This document shows, in pieces, positions 42,410 to 53,393 of a stretch of DNA of 64,000 nt. Below the pieces are notes generated by a model. That model did not search any database. It was not told where the DNA came from and was given only the letters and a program-made list of their open reading frames with translations. How positions within the stretch are numbered: the stretch's first letter is position 1; each line of letters opens with the position of its first letter. Source of the DNA: Ichthyophis bannanicus (Eukaryota; Chordata; Amphibia; Gymnophiona; Ichthyophiidae); assembly GCA_033557465.1 (NCBI GenBank), contig CM066041.1:160927532-160991531 (forward strand), given 5' to 3'. The position numbers and the translations under genes are program-made.

Positions 42410-43869
42410 TCATGGTTGGGGCAAGTGTTGTAGTACAACCTGACCAAACATGACATCCCGGCAGAAGTCCTCAATGAAAACAGTAATGAGCAGCAAAAGT
42501 ATGTACCGAAGACCAGGTAGCTGCTTTGCAGATTTCATCAATGGCCACAGAACATAGGTTTGCCATCGAGGCAGCTATGGCACAAACATTATGGGCAGTG
42601 ATGTGCCCTTCAAGGGATAGTCCTGCCTTATCATAAGCAAATGAGATGCAATCTGCTATTCATCTGGATAGAGTATATTTAGAAACTGGGAGATCCAAGT
42701 GACTAGGATCAAAGGAAATGAGCAACTGCAAAACTCTGCAGTGTTCAAGTCCTTTGAAAATAAAAGGCTAAGGTACGCTTGCAGTCAAGAGTATGCAGTG
42801 TTGCCTCTGCCCTCGAGGAATGAGGGCTAGGGGAAAAGACAAGATTGAGATGGAAAGGAGACACCATCTTTGGCATGAAATGCGGATGAGTTCTAAGGAC
42901 AACCTTATCATGGTGGAATCGGGTGTAAGGCAGGTCCCACCACCAAAGCTTGAAGCTCACTAATGCATCTAGCTGAAATGAGGGCAATAAGGAAGATAAC
43001 CTTCCATGTGATAAACTTTAGCAAGGTTGTGGCTAAAGGTTCAAACGGCAGCTTGAGGAGCTTGCCCTAACACAAACAGTAAGATCCCATGCCACCGGTA
43101 GTGGTCTGATGGGAGGTTTGGTCAATAAGGGTCCTCTCATGAAACGTGCCACAAGCGGCTGGGAGGAGATAGGCTGTCCATCCAAGGGACTGTGAGAAGC
43201 AGCAATTGCACTGAGATGAGCCCTCACTGAGTTTGTCTTGAGACCAGAAGACAAAAGATGGAGAAGATTCTGAAGGAGAGCCTCCACAGGAGCTGAGAAG
43301 GGATTAGGTTCCTTCTCAGAACACCAGGTGGAGAACCTATGCCTCTTGAACTCATAAAAACATCTGGTGGACGGCTTCCTGGAGGCTAACAGGATCTCCT
43401 TTACTTCCTGAGGAAGGTTAAGATCTTGTAAGACTATGCTTTCAACTGCCAAGCTATGAAATGGAGAGACTGCAGATTGGTATGGAGTGGTGTTCCTTCC
43501 ACCTGAGAGAGGAGATTGGGAGCTGACCCGAGCCTCAGAGGGTGAGTCTGAGACAGATGTAACAGGAGAGGAAATCATGGTTGACGTGGTCAGTAGGGGG
43601 CTGAGGATCATGTGGCCCCAATCTGCTTGAAAAGCGTTTTGGGAATCAGGGGTATGGGAAAAGGCATACAGGAAAACCTGACCCCAGAGAAGGTGGAAAG
43701 CATCCACCTGTTGGATGCTGGACATCGGGGTTCTGGTGCAGAAACGAGGAAGTTTTGCATTTTGCGAAGTGGCAAAAAGGTCTATCTCTGGAGTTCCCCA
43801 GGTCTGAAAGATGAAGGAGACTGTCTCCGAATGGAGGGACCATTCGTGTGGAAGAAGGATCAGACTCAA
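42410..43869 (-). pseudogene. DIRS methyltransferase-like and recombinase remnant
   Basis: From 43869 leftwards: LILLPHEWSLH, WGTPEIDLFA, NAKLPRFCTRTP, then in the recombinase frame QEVKEILLASRKPSTR, HRFSTWC, VRAHLSAIAAS, and MRGPLLTKPPIRPLPVAWDL. It continues with PYTRFHHDKVVLRT, FHLN and HTLDCKRTLAFYF (42745-42987), and AHNV/ATWSS-equivalent sequence down to 42430. Stops and shifts separate these blocks, and a small deletion affects the LARRISELQ region. It is not functional. Confidence 0.8.
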
Positions 43870-45629
43870 CCTCTCTGCCAGGACATTTTGCTGTCCTGGT
43901 AGCTATACTGCTTGGAGGTGTATTCAATGAGCAATGGCAAAAGGACCAAAGATGGAGAGCCTCTGTTCAGAGGGGCCAAGAGCCCTTCCTCCCTGCTTGT
44001 TTACACAGAACATGACTACCTGATTGTCTGTCTGAACCAGAAATCTGTGGCCATATGGCTGTTGAAACACCTTGAGGGCATTGAAGATAGCATGAAGCTC
44101 CAGTAAATTTATCTGGAGCTGTGACTCCTCCGTCCAGAGGCCCTGAGTGAAAAAAAGAGGCTAAGTGGGCTCCCCGGCCCAGTTTGACAGCATCCATTGC
44201 CTCCACATCAATGCACCCTGACATCTGAAAAGGTGACCCTATGAGGAGATTTTTCTGGTGGTTCACCGCCATAAAAGGGACTCAGTGAGGTGATCTGTGA
44301 CTTGGATCTGGTCCCTGAGGGCACTGGAGACCTGCTTCCACTGGGAGGCAAGAGTCCATTGAGCTGTTCGCATGTGCAGACGGGCATATGGAACTACATG
44401 CACTGTAGAGGCCATATGGCAGTGATGGCTAACCTTTTTGAGCCCGAGTGCCCAAACTGCCGCACAAAACCAAAGAATTTCCTCAAAGTGCCAGCACGTC
44501 ATTTGCATAAGTGGTCTTATTTGCATAAATATTTGCATAATGTTACCATACACTAACTTTTAGTAAACATGTCTCTTAATGAGTGTATGGATAAAGAAAG
44601 ACTAAAAGATTTCTACATTACTATAATCCAGTGCCAACCGCCAGGCACATTAGGAACTACTACAAACGCTGCCCATTTAGAACCCATAGCAAACCCGCTG
44701 TATCCTGACAGCATTACCAGGACTCACAAAGCACCATACCCTACCTATCAAAAGGCAACACTGCAAATATTAAACCAATACATTTCAGTGAATACTGGGG
44801 AAAGAGAACAAGTGGCAACGTCAAATAGGAATTTCCTCTTGTACCAAACAAAGCGCAGATGTTAATGATGCACATTTCCCAGAGCTGACATATTCCAGTT
44901 AATAAATTCAAAATAAAGAGATATCGTTCTACCTTTTGTGCATTTTTTTTCAGTTGCAATTGGTCCAGCCATTTTCTTCTGGTTTCTTCATGTTTTCTGC
45001 TAACTCTCCATCGTCTGCTGTCCATTTGTCCTTTCTTCTCTCTTCTAGTTTTTTTTCCATTCTCTCTCTCTCTACATCTGCTTTAACATACTAATCTTTC
45101 TCCTTTTGCTCTTTCCTCATTCCTATTTCATCCACACAAATTTTACCCCTCCATCCTCAATCCCCAATTACTCTCCCAATACCTGGCCAATTGTAGATTT
45201 TTCATCCCTCCTACACAAAATATTTTTCCCCTCTCCATTTTACTCTCCCAGCCCCATCCCATTCTAATCCTCCCCCAACATCAGCTCCCTTCTAGTTCCA
45301 GTCTCACCCAGCATCCATTCCCTTCTTCAAGCCCCCCACTTCCCCTCAGCCCATTTCCATTCCAAGCCCCGTCCCCATCAGCTATTTGCGGTTCAAGCCC
45401 CCCACTTCCCCTCAGCCCATTTCCATTCCAAGCCCCATCCCCAACAGCTATTTGCAGTTCAAGCCCCCTTCCACTCAGCCCATTTCCAGTCCTAGCAACC
45501 CCCCCAACCCATTACCAGTCCTAGCCCCCCATAGCCCACTCCCAGTCCTAATCCCACCAGCCCATTTCCAGTCCTAACCTCCCCATCAGCCCACTCCCAG
45601 TCCTAATCCCCCTGCACTCAATTTTTAGT

Positions 45630-46040
45630 TTAAGCCCCCCCAGCGCCTATCACCACTCCTAACCCCCCCAGCGCCCATCACCACTCCTACCCCCCCCAGC
45701 CCAGCGCCCATCACCACTCCTAACCCCCCCAGCCAGCCCAGTGCCCATCACCACTCCTAACCCCCCCCAGCCAGCCCAGTGTCCATCACCACTCCTAACC
45801 CCCCAGCCCAGTGCCCATCACCACTCCTAACCCCCCCAGCCCAGCCCAGCCCATCACTACTCCTAACCCCCCCCAGCCCAGCCCAGCCCATCACTACTCC
45901 TAACCCCCCCCAGCCCAGCCCAGCCAATCACCACTCCTAACCCCCCCCAGCCCAGCCCAGCCCAGCCCAGCCCATCACCACTCCTAAGACCCCCAGCCCA
46001 GCCCAGCCCAGCCCATCACCACTCCTAACCCCCACCCCCA
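45630..46040 (+). repeat. C-rich tandem array inside hAT-like element
   Basis: About eleven units contain ATCACCACTCCTAACCCC or ATCACTACTCCTAACCCC, separated by variable numbers of CAGCC/CAGCCCAGCC. Upstream, from 45300, looser 'CAGCCCATTTCCAGTCCTAG' units form the same kind of array and also occur in the related copy at 30840-31130. Unit number is likely polymorphic. Confidence 0.8.
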
Positions 46041-46072
46041 GCCCAGGGAAAATTTAAAAAAAAAAAAAGAAA

Positions 46073-46460
46073 CCTGTCTGCTGCCGCTGTCGGGGCCGCC
46101 GCGGCAGAATCGAGCGTGCCGCGGGGCCCCCTGTACCCACCGGCAGAGCCTGTCCTCCCCGTAGCAGCTCTCTCTTTGGAGCTGCAGTCAGACGCGCCGG
46201 CTTGCAGAGCGCGAGGGAAGAGTTCCCTCGCTGCTCTGTTAAGCCCGCGGGGGCTGATGGGAAGTTCCCATCAGCCCCCGCGGGCTTAACAGAGTCGCGA
46301 AAGGGAAACTCTTCCCTTCGCGCTCTGCAAGCCGGCGAGTCTGACTGCAGCTCCAAAGAGAGAGCTGCTACGGGGAGGACAGGCTCTGCCGGTGGGTACA
46401 GGGGGGCCCCGCGGCACGCTCGATTCTGCCGCGGCGGCCCCGACAACGGCAGCAGACAGG
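46073..46460. repeat. GC-rich palindrome near hAT-like right end
   Basis: The left arm 46073-46263 pairs with the right arm 46265-46460, with small indels (outer pairs sum to 92533, inner pairs to 92528). The centre is TGATGGGAAGTTCCCATCA. The related copy at 29.6-31.6 kb has its own, different palindrome in the same place (about 31170-31480), so the architecture is conserved. Confidence 0.8.
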
Positions 46461-46559
46461 GTTGTTGTTTTTTTTTTCGATGGCGGACCTTCCCGCGTGC
46501 CAGCTGCAAGGCCTTCGCGTGCCACAGCTGGCACGCGTGCCATAGGTTCGCCATCGCTG

Positions 46560-47320
46560 CCATATGGCCTAGAAGTTGCAGCATCTCCTTGGCCGAGAGA
46601 TGGACTCTGAACCACACTTGCGATGTGAGCTGCACGAGGTGAGTACAACAGTTGTGGGGTAGAAATGCCCTTGACCACTGAGTGTCCAGAAGAGCTCCTA
46701 TGAATTCTAGTGTTTGAGTGGGAGCTAGATGGGATTTTGGAAGATTTATCACAAATCCCAGATTTTGCAGTACCTACATTATCCGAAGGAGGGATGTATG
46801 AACCTCCTGTGAGGTGGCTGCCCTTATTAACCAGTCATCTAAGTAAGGGAAGACAAATATCCTGAGATTCCTTAGATATGCAGCCACGACTGCCATGCAC
46901 TTTGTGAAAACTCTTGGGGTAGAGGAGAGTCTGAACAGAAGGACTCTGTATTCATAGTGTTTTCCTGGAAGATGAAGCGTAGATACTTCCTGTGTTCTGG
47001 ATGAATGAGTATATGTGTATACACCTCCTTTAGATGTAGAGAACAGAGCTAGTCCTGACTCTGGAGATAAGGCAGAAGGGTTCCTAGTGAGACCATCTTG
47101 AACTTCTCCAAGACTAGAAACTTGTTTAAGTTTCTGAGGTCTAAGATAGGTCTGTACCCTCCGTTTTTCTTTAGTATGAGAAAGTAGGGAGAATAGAACT
47201 CCATCCCTTGCTGAGGTATTGGAACCTCTTCTATAGCACCCTGTAAAAGAAGGGAGGTGACCTCTTGTAGCAAGAGAGCAGTGAGGGGGGGGAGGGTTGA
47301 GAATGAAATTCCCCCACTAG
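46560..47320 (-). pseudogene. DIRS reverse transcriptase remnant
   Basis: The minus strand carries GAIEEVPIPQQGMEFYSPYF, LILKKNGGYRPIL and DLRNLNKFLVLEKFKM (47049-47250), KVFTKC/YLDDWLI-equivalent sequence with stops (46800-46900), and INLPKSHLAPTQTLEFIG (46690-46750). The palm order agrees with the copy at 20.6-21.9 kb. Stops interrupt it and the hAT-like element splits it after the LQLLGHMA block. Confidence 0.8.
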
Positions 47321-50300
47321 GGTGGAGGGAGATATGCTTTGATTGAGATGAGATGCTTTGATTGATCTGCACTGGTAATGTGCATAGCTATCTGTATGTG
47401 TTTGTGATGTGATATGGATTCTCTGATTCAATGGATTAGGAAGAGAAATGTACTGCACATTGCTGTAATAACTTGATAGAAGTACATAGCATAGATAATT
47501 TTAAGGAATAGTTTACAGAACTCTTGTTTTTAGAGTAGCAAGAGACAGATTGCAGAGCTGCTCAAGGGCATGAGAAAGCCTTCTTGCCAGAAAAGAGCAA
47601 GCCATGTTAGAGAAGCTACTTCCAAAGTTTTCAAAAAGAAAATAGAAAAAAAAGACAGTTAAAATGAAGCAGGAATGTTGCTAATTTCTGTATACACAAA
47701 AATAAAACTTCCCATTGGCAGCAGTATTAAGAAATTTCATAGGGATCCTGGATTTGATAACTGATGGGGGGGGGGGGAGCACAAGAAAAACCTCAAAACA
47801 ATTAACCATCCCTTTACTTGTGTTTGTACAGCAAGTAAGTTTAAGTTACGATGTACACGTTTTCTTTTCTAGCTTTCAGGGGCCTGAGCTTATTCTGGTT
47901 AAGAGAATTTGTTCCCATTTCATTACATGTATTTTATGGTGGCTTTTTTTGGTGCTTAGATATCTTATCAGATGTGTGAATTTGCATGACATAACAGCCT
48001 AGGAAAAATTATGAAGGTGTTGAAAGGAAATATTCAATTTTCAGCAAAGCTGCTTCCTTGTTCTACTTGTCAAAGTAAAAGCAAATTTATTTGCTTAAAA
48101 TGAATTTAGAGTAAAAAGAGAAAAGACAATTTAGAAAAAACAAAAACAAATGAATTAAGTAAACCAAGATGGTGAAGGTGTTACTTATGTTTTCTTTCTA
48201 TGTTAGCAGATAAGCTGAAAGTCCTGGTACACATCACATCAATGAAGCAAATATCCTGTCACTAGTAGACCACCAAGACTGCTTAACTAAATTAGTATCA
48301 CTCATTGAGGTGGATAGAAAATAAAATTTACCTTGTGCAAGAGATTAAATTGATCCTTTATTATTACTACGATATGCTGTTTTGTGCAGAAAAAACAAAT
48401 GACAATTGAATTTCTAATTGGTTTAAGTTTTATATTTTTATAAGTTTTGGGGCTATGAATGCATTACCTTTTGAGCACAATTCTTAGTACTGTCTATATC
48501 CTTATGTAAATGTTCCTTCCTTTATGAGCAGAGATGTCAGTAATGTAACCAACTAGCAATAATCAAAGTAATGCAAATTAAACCATTACCTAAGAGTCTT
48601 CCTAAGACTTTTTAGTAAACAATTGAAATAACTAATTTATTCACCATAAACTGCCAGTTACATTTTGATGTTTGTTACCCCTTAATCTTATTACTTAACT
48701 ATACTCTGTAAATTGTTGCAGTTTGCGATTTGCTCTAACATACAGGCTGATGCAGAAAGCCTGTGCTGAAGTCACATGATAATCAACTTTGTACACTACT
48801 TGCAGCACACCGGAAGTACACAACTTTAACAGCATGCAGAAATGTGGCTAATTTACATGAGCCCCTATTAGGCATTCATTAAACTGTGCATAAATGGCAG
48901 CATTAAACTAGACGAGCAAGCCAAACATACACACAGAAGTTGGTGCAAGTTTGGCTTGCTATCCCAGAGAAACAGGGGCATCCCAAGGCTAATTTGAATG
49001 AGTCTCAATAGTATTTTGATGGCATCAGGTGCTTTCCTCTGGGGAAAGCACGTAATGCAAATCAAAATACTGGCTGGGCCGGTGACCCTGCCAGAAAGCA
49101 AATCCCTGGTCGCCCAGATCCCCCCTCCCAACTATAAATAAATCTGGTAGCCCAGCAGCCCCAACCCCCCCAACCTGGTACCTTTTCAAAATGAGGAGCA
49201 CTGCCCACAAGCTCCTATGCTGCCATCTTGAAAAATGACATTACATAGCCCCAAACTGTGCATGGGGCCAGGTGCCACAGGAGCACATGGGCAGTGCTAC
49301 TGCTAGTTTGTAAAAGGTACTGGGAGAAAAAAAAAAGGGGGGGGGGTGTTAGGGCTGCTCAGCCACCAGGTATTTGTTTTCTGTCAGGGGCAGTGTCCCA
49401 CCCCCCCCCCCCCATAGTATTTTGATGACATTGTGTGCTTTCCTAGATGCCTGGATCATCTTTTGACATTTCTCCTCAAGATGATCCAGGCCAAGGAAAG
49501 TCCCCGATTCCATCAAAATACTGTCAGGGGCACGTGCTAGATGTTTAAGCAACCTCAAGACCAGGCATAGAGATAGTAGTGCTAAGGATGGTTCAAATTC
49601 CGCTACATATTTCTCTGCATCAAGTGCTGCAAATAATTATGCTAATATGTGCAGCTCATTTGCCTAAAATTTAAATACTCTAGGCACCAATTGTGTGCTA
49701 GTTTTTCTTTTGCTGTTTACAAGCACATCTGTCTTTTTTTTCATTTGGTGGTGGTAATTGTGCTTAAAAGTGGCATCATATGTGCTTAAAGGCAAGGCTA
49801 GTTTCTGCATCAACCTGATAGTGATATGTACAATTAGGCACTTGATAAGAGAGGTGTGTATTAGCATGTGACCTGACATTTAATTTGGTAGAACAGAATA
49901 AATTAAGGAATGCAGATATAATCAAATAATTTAGTGGTAACAGATGTATTTTAAATTAGCATTAGATAATTCTATAATGCCAGTAGGCATATCTTATGTA
50001 GTTGTGCTTGTCTGCAATTGTGTGGAATCAGAGGTGGGGTGTTGTAGTGGTAAATTTTGGTTCTGCAAATTATGTATTACATGCACTGAATCCTACAGGC
50101 CAAAGATGACAAATAGTGTGAATGAAAGAAATCTGTGATGCTACTGAATGTGTGGATGTCAAGTAGGAGCAAATATCAGCGAGTCATATTATAGCCATGA
50201 AGCCTGGGTTGACAGTCACTGAAACTCAGTCCAAGATGTGCTGTGCCTAGCCTAGCGGTAAAAAAAGCGCTGATGGAAGAATTTGGAGTTATCACTGTCA

Positions 50301-50794
50301 TGATGTTGTTGCTGCAGACCTCTGAACTACTGAAAGATCTATGGAAGGCAGTTGGCCACTGCCAGCAAATCATACTTGCAAGAATACAGTAAAGTCTTAC
50401 TCTCTGTATACATTCTTCTTGAGATCTAGCAAGGGCAAAAGTGTCAGAGCTTTGGATAATTTGCAGGATGATTGCAATTTTTCTCTCTATATGGTCAAAT
50501 ATAGCATTATGTATAAAGACTTCTCCCAACCAGCAAGATGAAGTTCATCTATGGACCAGATGCGGTGCCTAGGACTCTAAAGGGGCATCTGCAAAGTGAA
50601 GTGGAAGGCATTCCCCACAGTTGCAGAAGACTTATTTTGAACTTGGACATGTTGAGCTACCATTCTTTTGTGGTAAATTTTTAACAGAACTGGAAGAGGG
50701 CCTGTAGAAAGGGACTTATAGGGGAGTAAAAAAAAAACAAACCAAAAAAACCACCAAACACAAAACCGCCACAAAGAGCGAAAATGGCTTGGAA
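47321..50794. other. No gene recognised; two related fold-back segments
   Basis: No exon or RNA gene was recognised. Two hairpin-forming segments share AGTATTTTGATG ... GTGCTTTCC: 49007-49075 and 49410-49525. A G run lies at 47767-47777 and a C run near 49398-49413. The ORFs are short and lack motifs. Confidence 0.35.
49410..49525. repeat. Fold-back repeat (hairpin), related to 49007-49075
   Basis: AGTATTTTGATG, GCTTTCCT and GCCTGGATCATCTT on the left pair with AAGATGATCCAGGC, AAGGAAAGT and CATCAAAATACT on the right. The shorter segment at 49007-49075 has the same outer arms (AGTATTTTGATGGCAT and AAATCAAAATACT, with GGTGCTTTCC and GGAAAGCAC) around a different loop. These are probably two members of a small fold-back MITE family. 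Confidence 0.6.
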
Positions 50795-51330
50795 TTTCAC
50801 CGGCTGCCTAGCAGGAGGGAAGCCAAGGTCATATGTTTACAGAAACAATCTTTACAAAGACAGCAAGGCAGGAGACAGATGTATGCAAGGAGATAGAAGT
50901 TTTTTGCTTGCAAAATGCTTGCCCTGATTAAGCATGACCTACATGCTTGTGCTTGGCATGACCTACAGCATGCAGCTAAGTTTAGCTTGACTTGTAACAC
51001 ATAGCCAGAGTAGTACAGACACATGATGGCAAGTGAGAAGACTAAATTGTACAATGTGGTAGTTTTTTTCAAAATAAAAAAGTGTTGTGGGCAATCAGGG
51101 GAAGGATTACAGGCGACTACGCAGTTTGGTAGGCCTGTGAATTCTTCCATGGAAGCTTCAATAGTACCATTGTTAAGATAAGGCTGTTGGACTCCAATTC
51201 CCTGGACTCTAAGTGAGAAGTAGTGAAATGAAAAAACAACCCAAAGAGCCCAGGTTGGACTTTGCTGTTTGTTAACCCCAGTCAGTATTAGAGCACGTAA
51301 ACAATGACTACAAAAAGCTATGCAGCAACA
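50795..51330 (+). repeat. LTR-like interspersed repeat, copy 2
   Basis: Homologous to 38565-39090 in the same orientation, with AAGCCAAGGTCATATGTTTA, CAATCTTTACAAAGACAGCA, ATTGTACAATGTGGTAGTTT, GGGGAAGGATTACAGG and GGAAGCTTCAATAGTACC. The two copies are about 12 kb apart without retroviral genes between them, so they are more likely independent insertions than one provirus. Confidence 0.45.
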
Positions 51331-53023
51331 GGAGCAGGACAAAAGGAAGAGTTCACCTTTCAGTATTCCCAAATCAACTTTACCCCTACAGTTGCAGTGA
51401 TTCAGCTGGACCCCCTCTCTTCAGTCAATAGGCTGATGTGTAAGGTGTGCACAGTGTTCAATTTTTAACCCATTGTAACCTCAGTATATAGGCATCTGTT
51501 TCTAAATGTTTAACTTAGAATCTTACAATGTAAGTTAATGAGGTGCACGGTATCAATAATGTTTACATATAAAATAAAAATAAAAGGAATACCAGAAAAT
51601 ACATATATAGTTATTGTAGTGTTCATAAGATGACAGTATTTATTAAAGACATAAAGCATGAAAAAATGGTATGTGTTACTTGTATTATTTTTTTACTTTA
51701 TGCACTTACTGCAGTGTCCCTTCTTAATGTCCTTGTTTTATGCCATGTGATGATTATACTTTAATTTTCTGCTTTGTTTTTATTTCTATTCATGGATTTA
51801 ATATGTTTTTCTCTGTTGGAGTTGTTTTAATTTCTGAAGGTGGCAGGTCAGCTAAAAACACTGCCAGCGTAGGAGTAGATTTCAATAAAGCTGATTTGGG
51901 ACTACTGAAGGGTGACCTTTTCCTTTGCCTTGCTCCTGGTTTTCGTTGCTTTTCTGTGGGTGTGTAGGCCCCATCATGAACACACTATTAAAAAGCCATT
52001 CCACCAAGTGGAAGATATATTGTGACCCTGTATGTAGAGGACAGGATGGAATCTACAACTGGATGCCCATATGCCTCCTCAGCTAATAAGATGGACATGG
52101 GGACTTATCTATATTCAGAGATTACATAATTTACACCTACCTTATAAAAACACTTTCAAGTAAGGTACAAATTGGACCACAAAAAAACCAAAAAACCCCA
52201 CAAACAACCCCCCTCCCCCCCCAAGATATTTAATTGGAGACTACGGCATGTTCACTAAGACTTATCATACACTAAGGGCTGATACACCATAGAATACAAT
52301 GGGCCATAGCAACACTTCATGCATACTACTGTTAGTTATAGCTTTGTCACCGGGGCATGTTTTCCTGAAGTAGAGGCAGCCTCTAAATCAGCTATATACA
52401 TGTCCCAGCTTTAAAGGATTTTTTTTTTTAGCTTGGCATGTCCAAGAACCTTACTAGAACAAGTAATTATAGCAAACACACACCTACAACTATCAGTCAA
52501 AAAAAAAAAAAGTTGACAATGCTTTCAGTGGAAGAGTTAGAGTTACCAAACAGAACTGCTAGATTAATGTTTTCCCCTAAGTCAATCGTTGTATTGGTGG
52601 GGGGGGGGGGTGTCAGAATTTGACTCCAGGTGCACAAGGTTTTCTTTTACTGGAGAAGCATTCAGTAAGTCATTAGGCAATCAGACAAAAGAAAGATGGA
52701 CAAGATAACCAGCCACATACAAAGAAGAGCTGACCTCTGTTCAAAGAAGAGTTCACCCCCTTCTGTCAATGGAAACCCTCTCAACATATTCACCCTGCCC
52801 TGTGAAGCAGGGCTGATGAGTTCAGATGGCATGAGGCCTTCCGTGAGTGCAGATCCACTTTTGTCTCTTGCTGCTGAGAAGCTGAAGCCAGGGACAGGCA
52901 TAGTCACAGCTTGGAGCATCATCCTGCCATTACTGACATTTCCATGGCTGGAGAAAATGGACAAGGTTTTCAGGAATACTCCGTGTAAGCTGATCCCCAT
53001 GCAGTAGTGTGTCCACATGCATA
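51331..53023. other. ANAPC11: No gene recognised; 3' flank of ANAPC11
   Basis: This stretch lies downstream of the ANAPC11 stop and should contain its 3' untranslated region, but I could not place a clear AATAAA within 500 bases on the minus strand. C and G runs occur at about 52209-52221 and 52599-52610. Confidence 0.35.
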
Positions 53024-53169
53024 TTATTCCTTGAACTTCCACTCCTGACGGCACATGGGGCAGTGCTGCTGTACCTGCTGTGAATTCAGCCACTTGAGAA
53101 TGCAGTGCATGTGGAAACAGTGTGAGCACTGCCCCCATACAAGCGGGCAATCATCACCTGGAACCTTAC
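53024..53169 (-). CDS. ANAPC11: ANAPC11 coding exon 2 (RING-H2 C-terminal half)
   Basis: The acceptor CTGCTCACAG|GTAAG starts this exon in phase 1. It completes a cysteine codon split by the intron, adds 47 residues and ends TAA at 53024-53026. It encodes the remaining zinc ligands of the RING-H2 domain: VPGDDCPLVWGQCSHCFHMH, CILKW, CPMCRQEW, and the terminus KFKE. The total of 84 residues equals that of human ANAPC11. The histidine and cysteine ligands in HCFHMHC and CPMC are intact. These surfaces bind the E2 enzymes that ubiquitinate cyclins and securin. Confidence 0.96.
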
Positions 53170-53284
53170 CTGTGAGCAGAGAAAGCTATGAGAACCCTAA
53201 CGTACACGGCAAACTCCTCATGGAGGGAGGGGGGCACAAGTCAATAGGGTACATTAAAGGGGAGATAGAAGTATGAGAACTCAC

Positions 53285-53393
53285 AGTCAGGACAGCAGCC
53301 GTTGAAGGCCATTCGACAAATTCCACAGTTCTCATCATTGGCCACCCAGAGCCAGGAGGCAACTCCATTCCATGACTTGATTTTCACTTTCAT
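53285..53393 (-). CDS. ANAPC11: ANAPC11 coding exon 1 (RING-H2 N-terminal half)
   Basis: ATG at 53393 opens 36 codons plus one base and then the donor GACT|GTGAGT. The protein begins MKVKIKSWNGVASWLWV, followed by the first zinc ligands CGICRMAF and CCPDC. It is the catalytic RING-H2 subunit of the anaphase-promoting complex, which pairs with the cullin-like ANAPC2. Family members begin at this methionine with the same MKVKIK motif. The intron between the coding exons is 115 bp. The exon is preceded by a long 5' intron (up to about 61479), because the promoter appears to be shared with ALYREF. The sequence looks under strong purifying constraint and gives no sign of being a retrocopy, since the intron is present. 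Confidence 0.97.

Larger units (their letters stand above)
44420..46559. mobile_element. hAT-like element, 2140 bp, with 8-bp target duplication
   Basis: Termini CAGTGATGGCTAACCT (44420) and AGGTTCGCCATCGCTG (46559) are inverted repeats with two mismatches. They are flanked by an exact direct repeat CCATATGG (44412-44419 and 46560-46567). Removing the element restores the DIRS RT codons around LGHMA. The interior has no transposase: an AT-rich block related to 29878-30400, a C-rich tandem array (45300-46040) and a GC-rich terminal palindrome (46073-46460). It must have been mobilised in trans. Confidence 0.85.
42407..47320 (-). mobile_element. Truncated minus-strand DIRS copy split by a hAT element
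   Basis: Reading from right to left it contains RT (47320-46560), a 2.1-kb hAT-like insertion (46559-44420), RT C-terminus/RNase H (44411-43870), and methyltransferase-like/recombinase sequence (43869-42410). Gag, both terminal repeats and the internal complementary region are absent, so both ends are truncated. Protein-level similarity to the 18.4-28.3 kb copy is high, but frames are broken. Confidence 0.85.

Noticed and set aside
38565..51330. A complete provirus bounded by the two LTR-like repeats
   Set aside because: The 12 kb between them contains an L2-like LINE, a SINE, a DIRS copy and a hAT-like element but no retroviral gag, protease, polymerase or envelope sequence.
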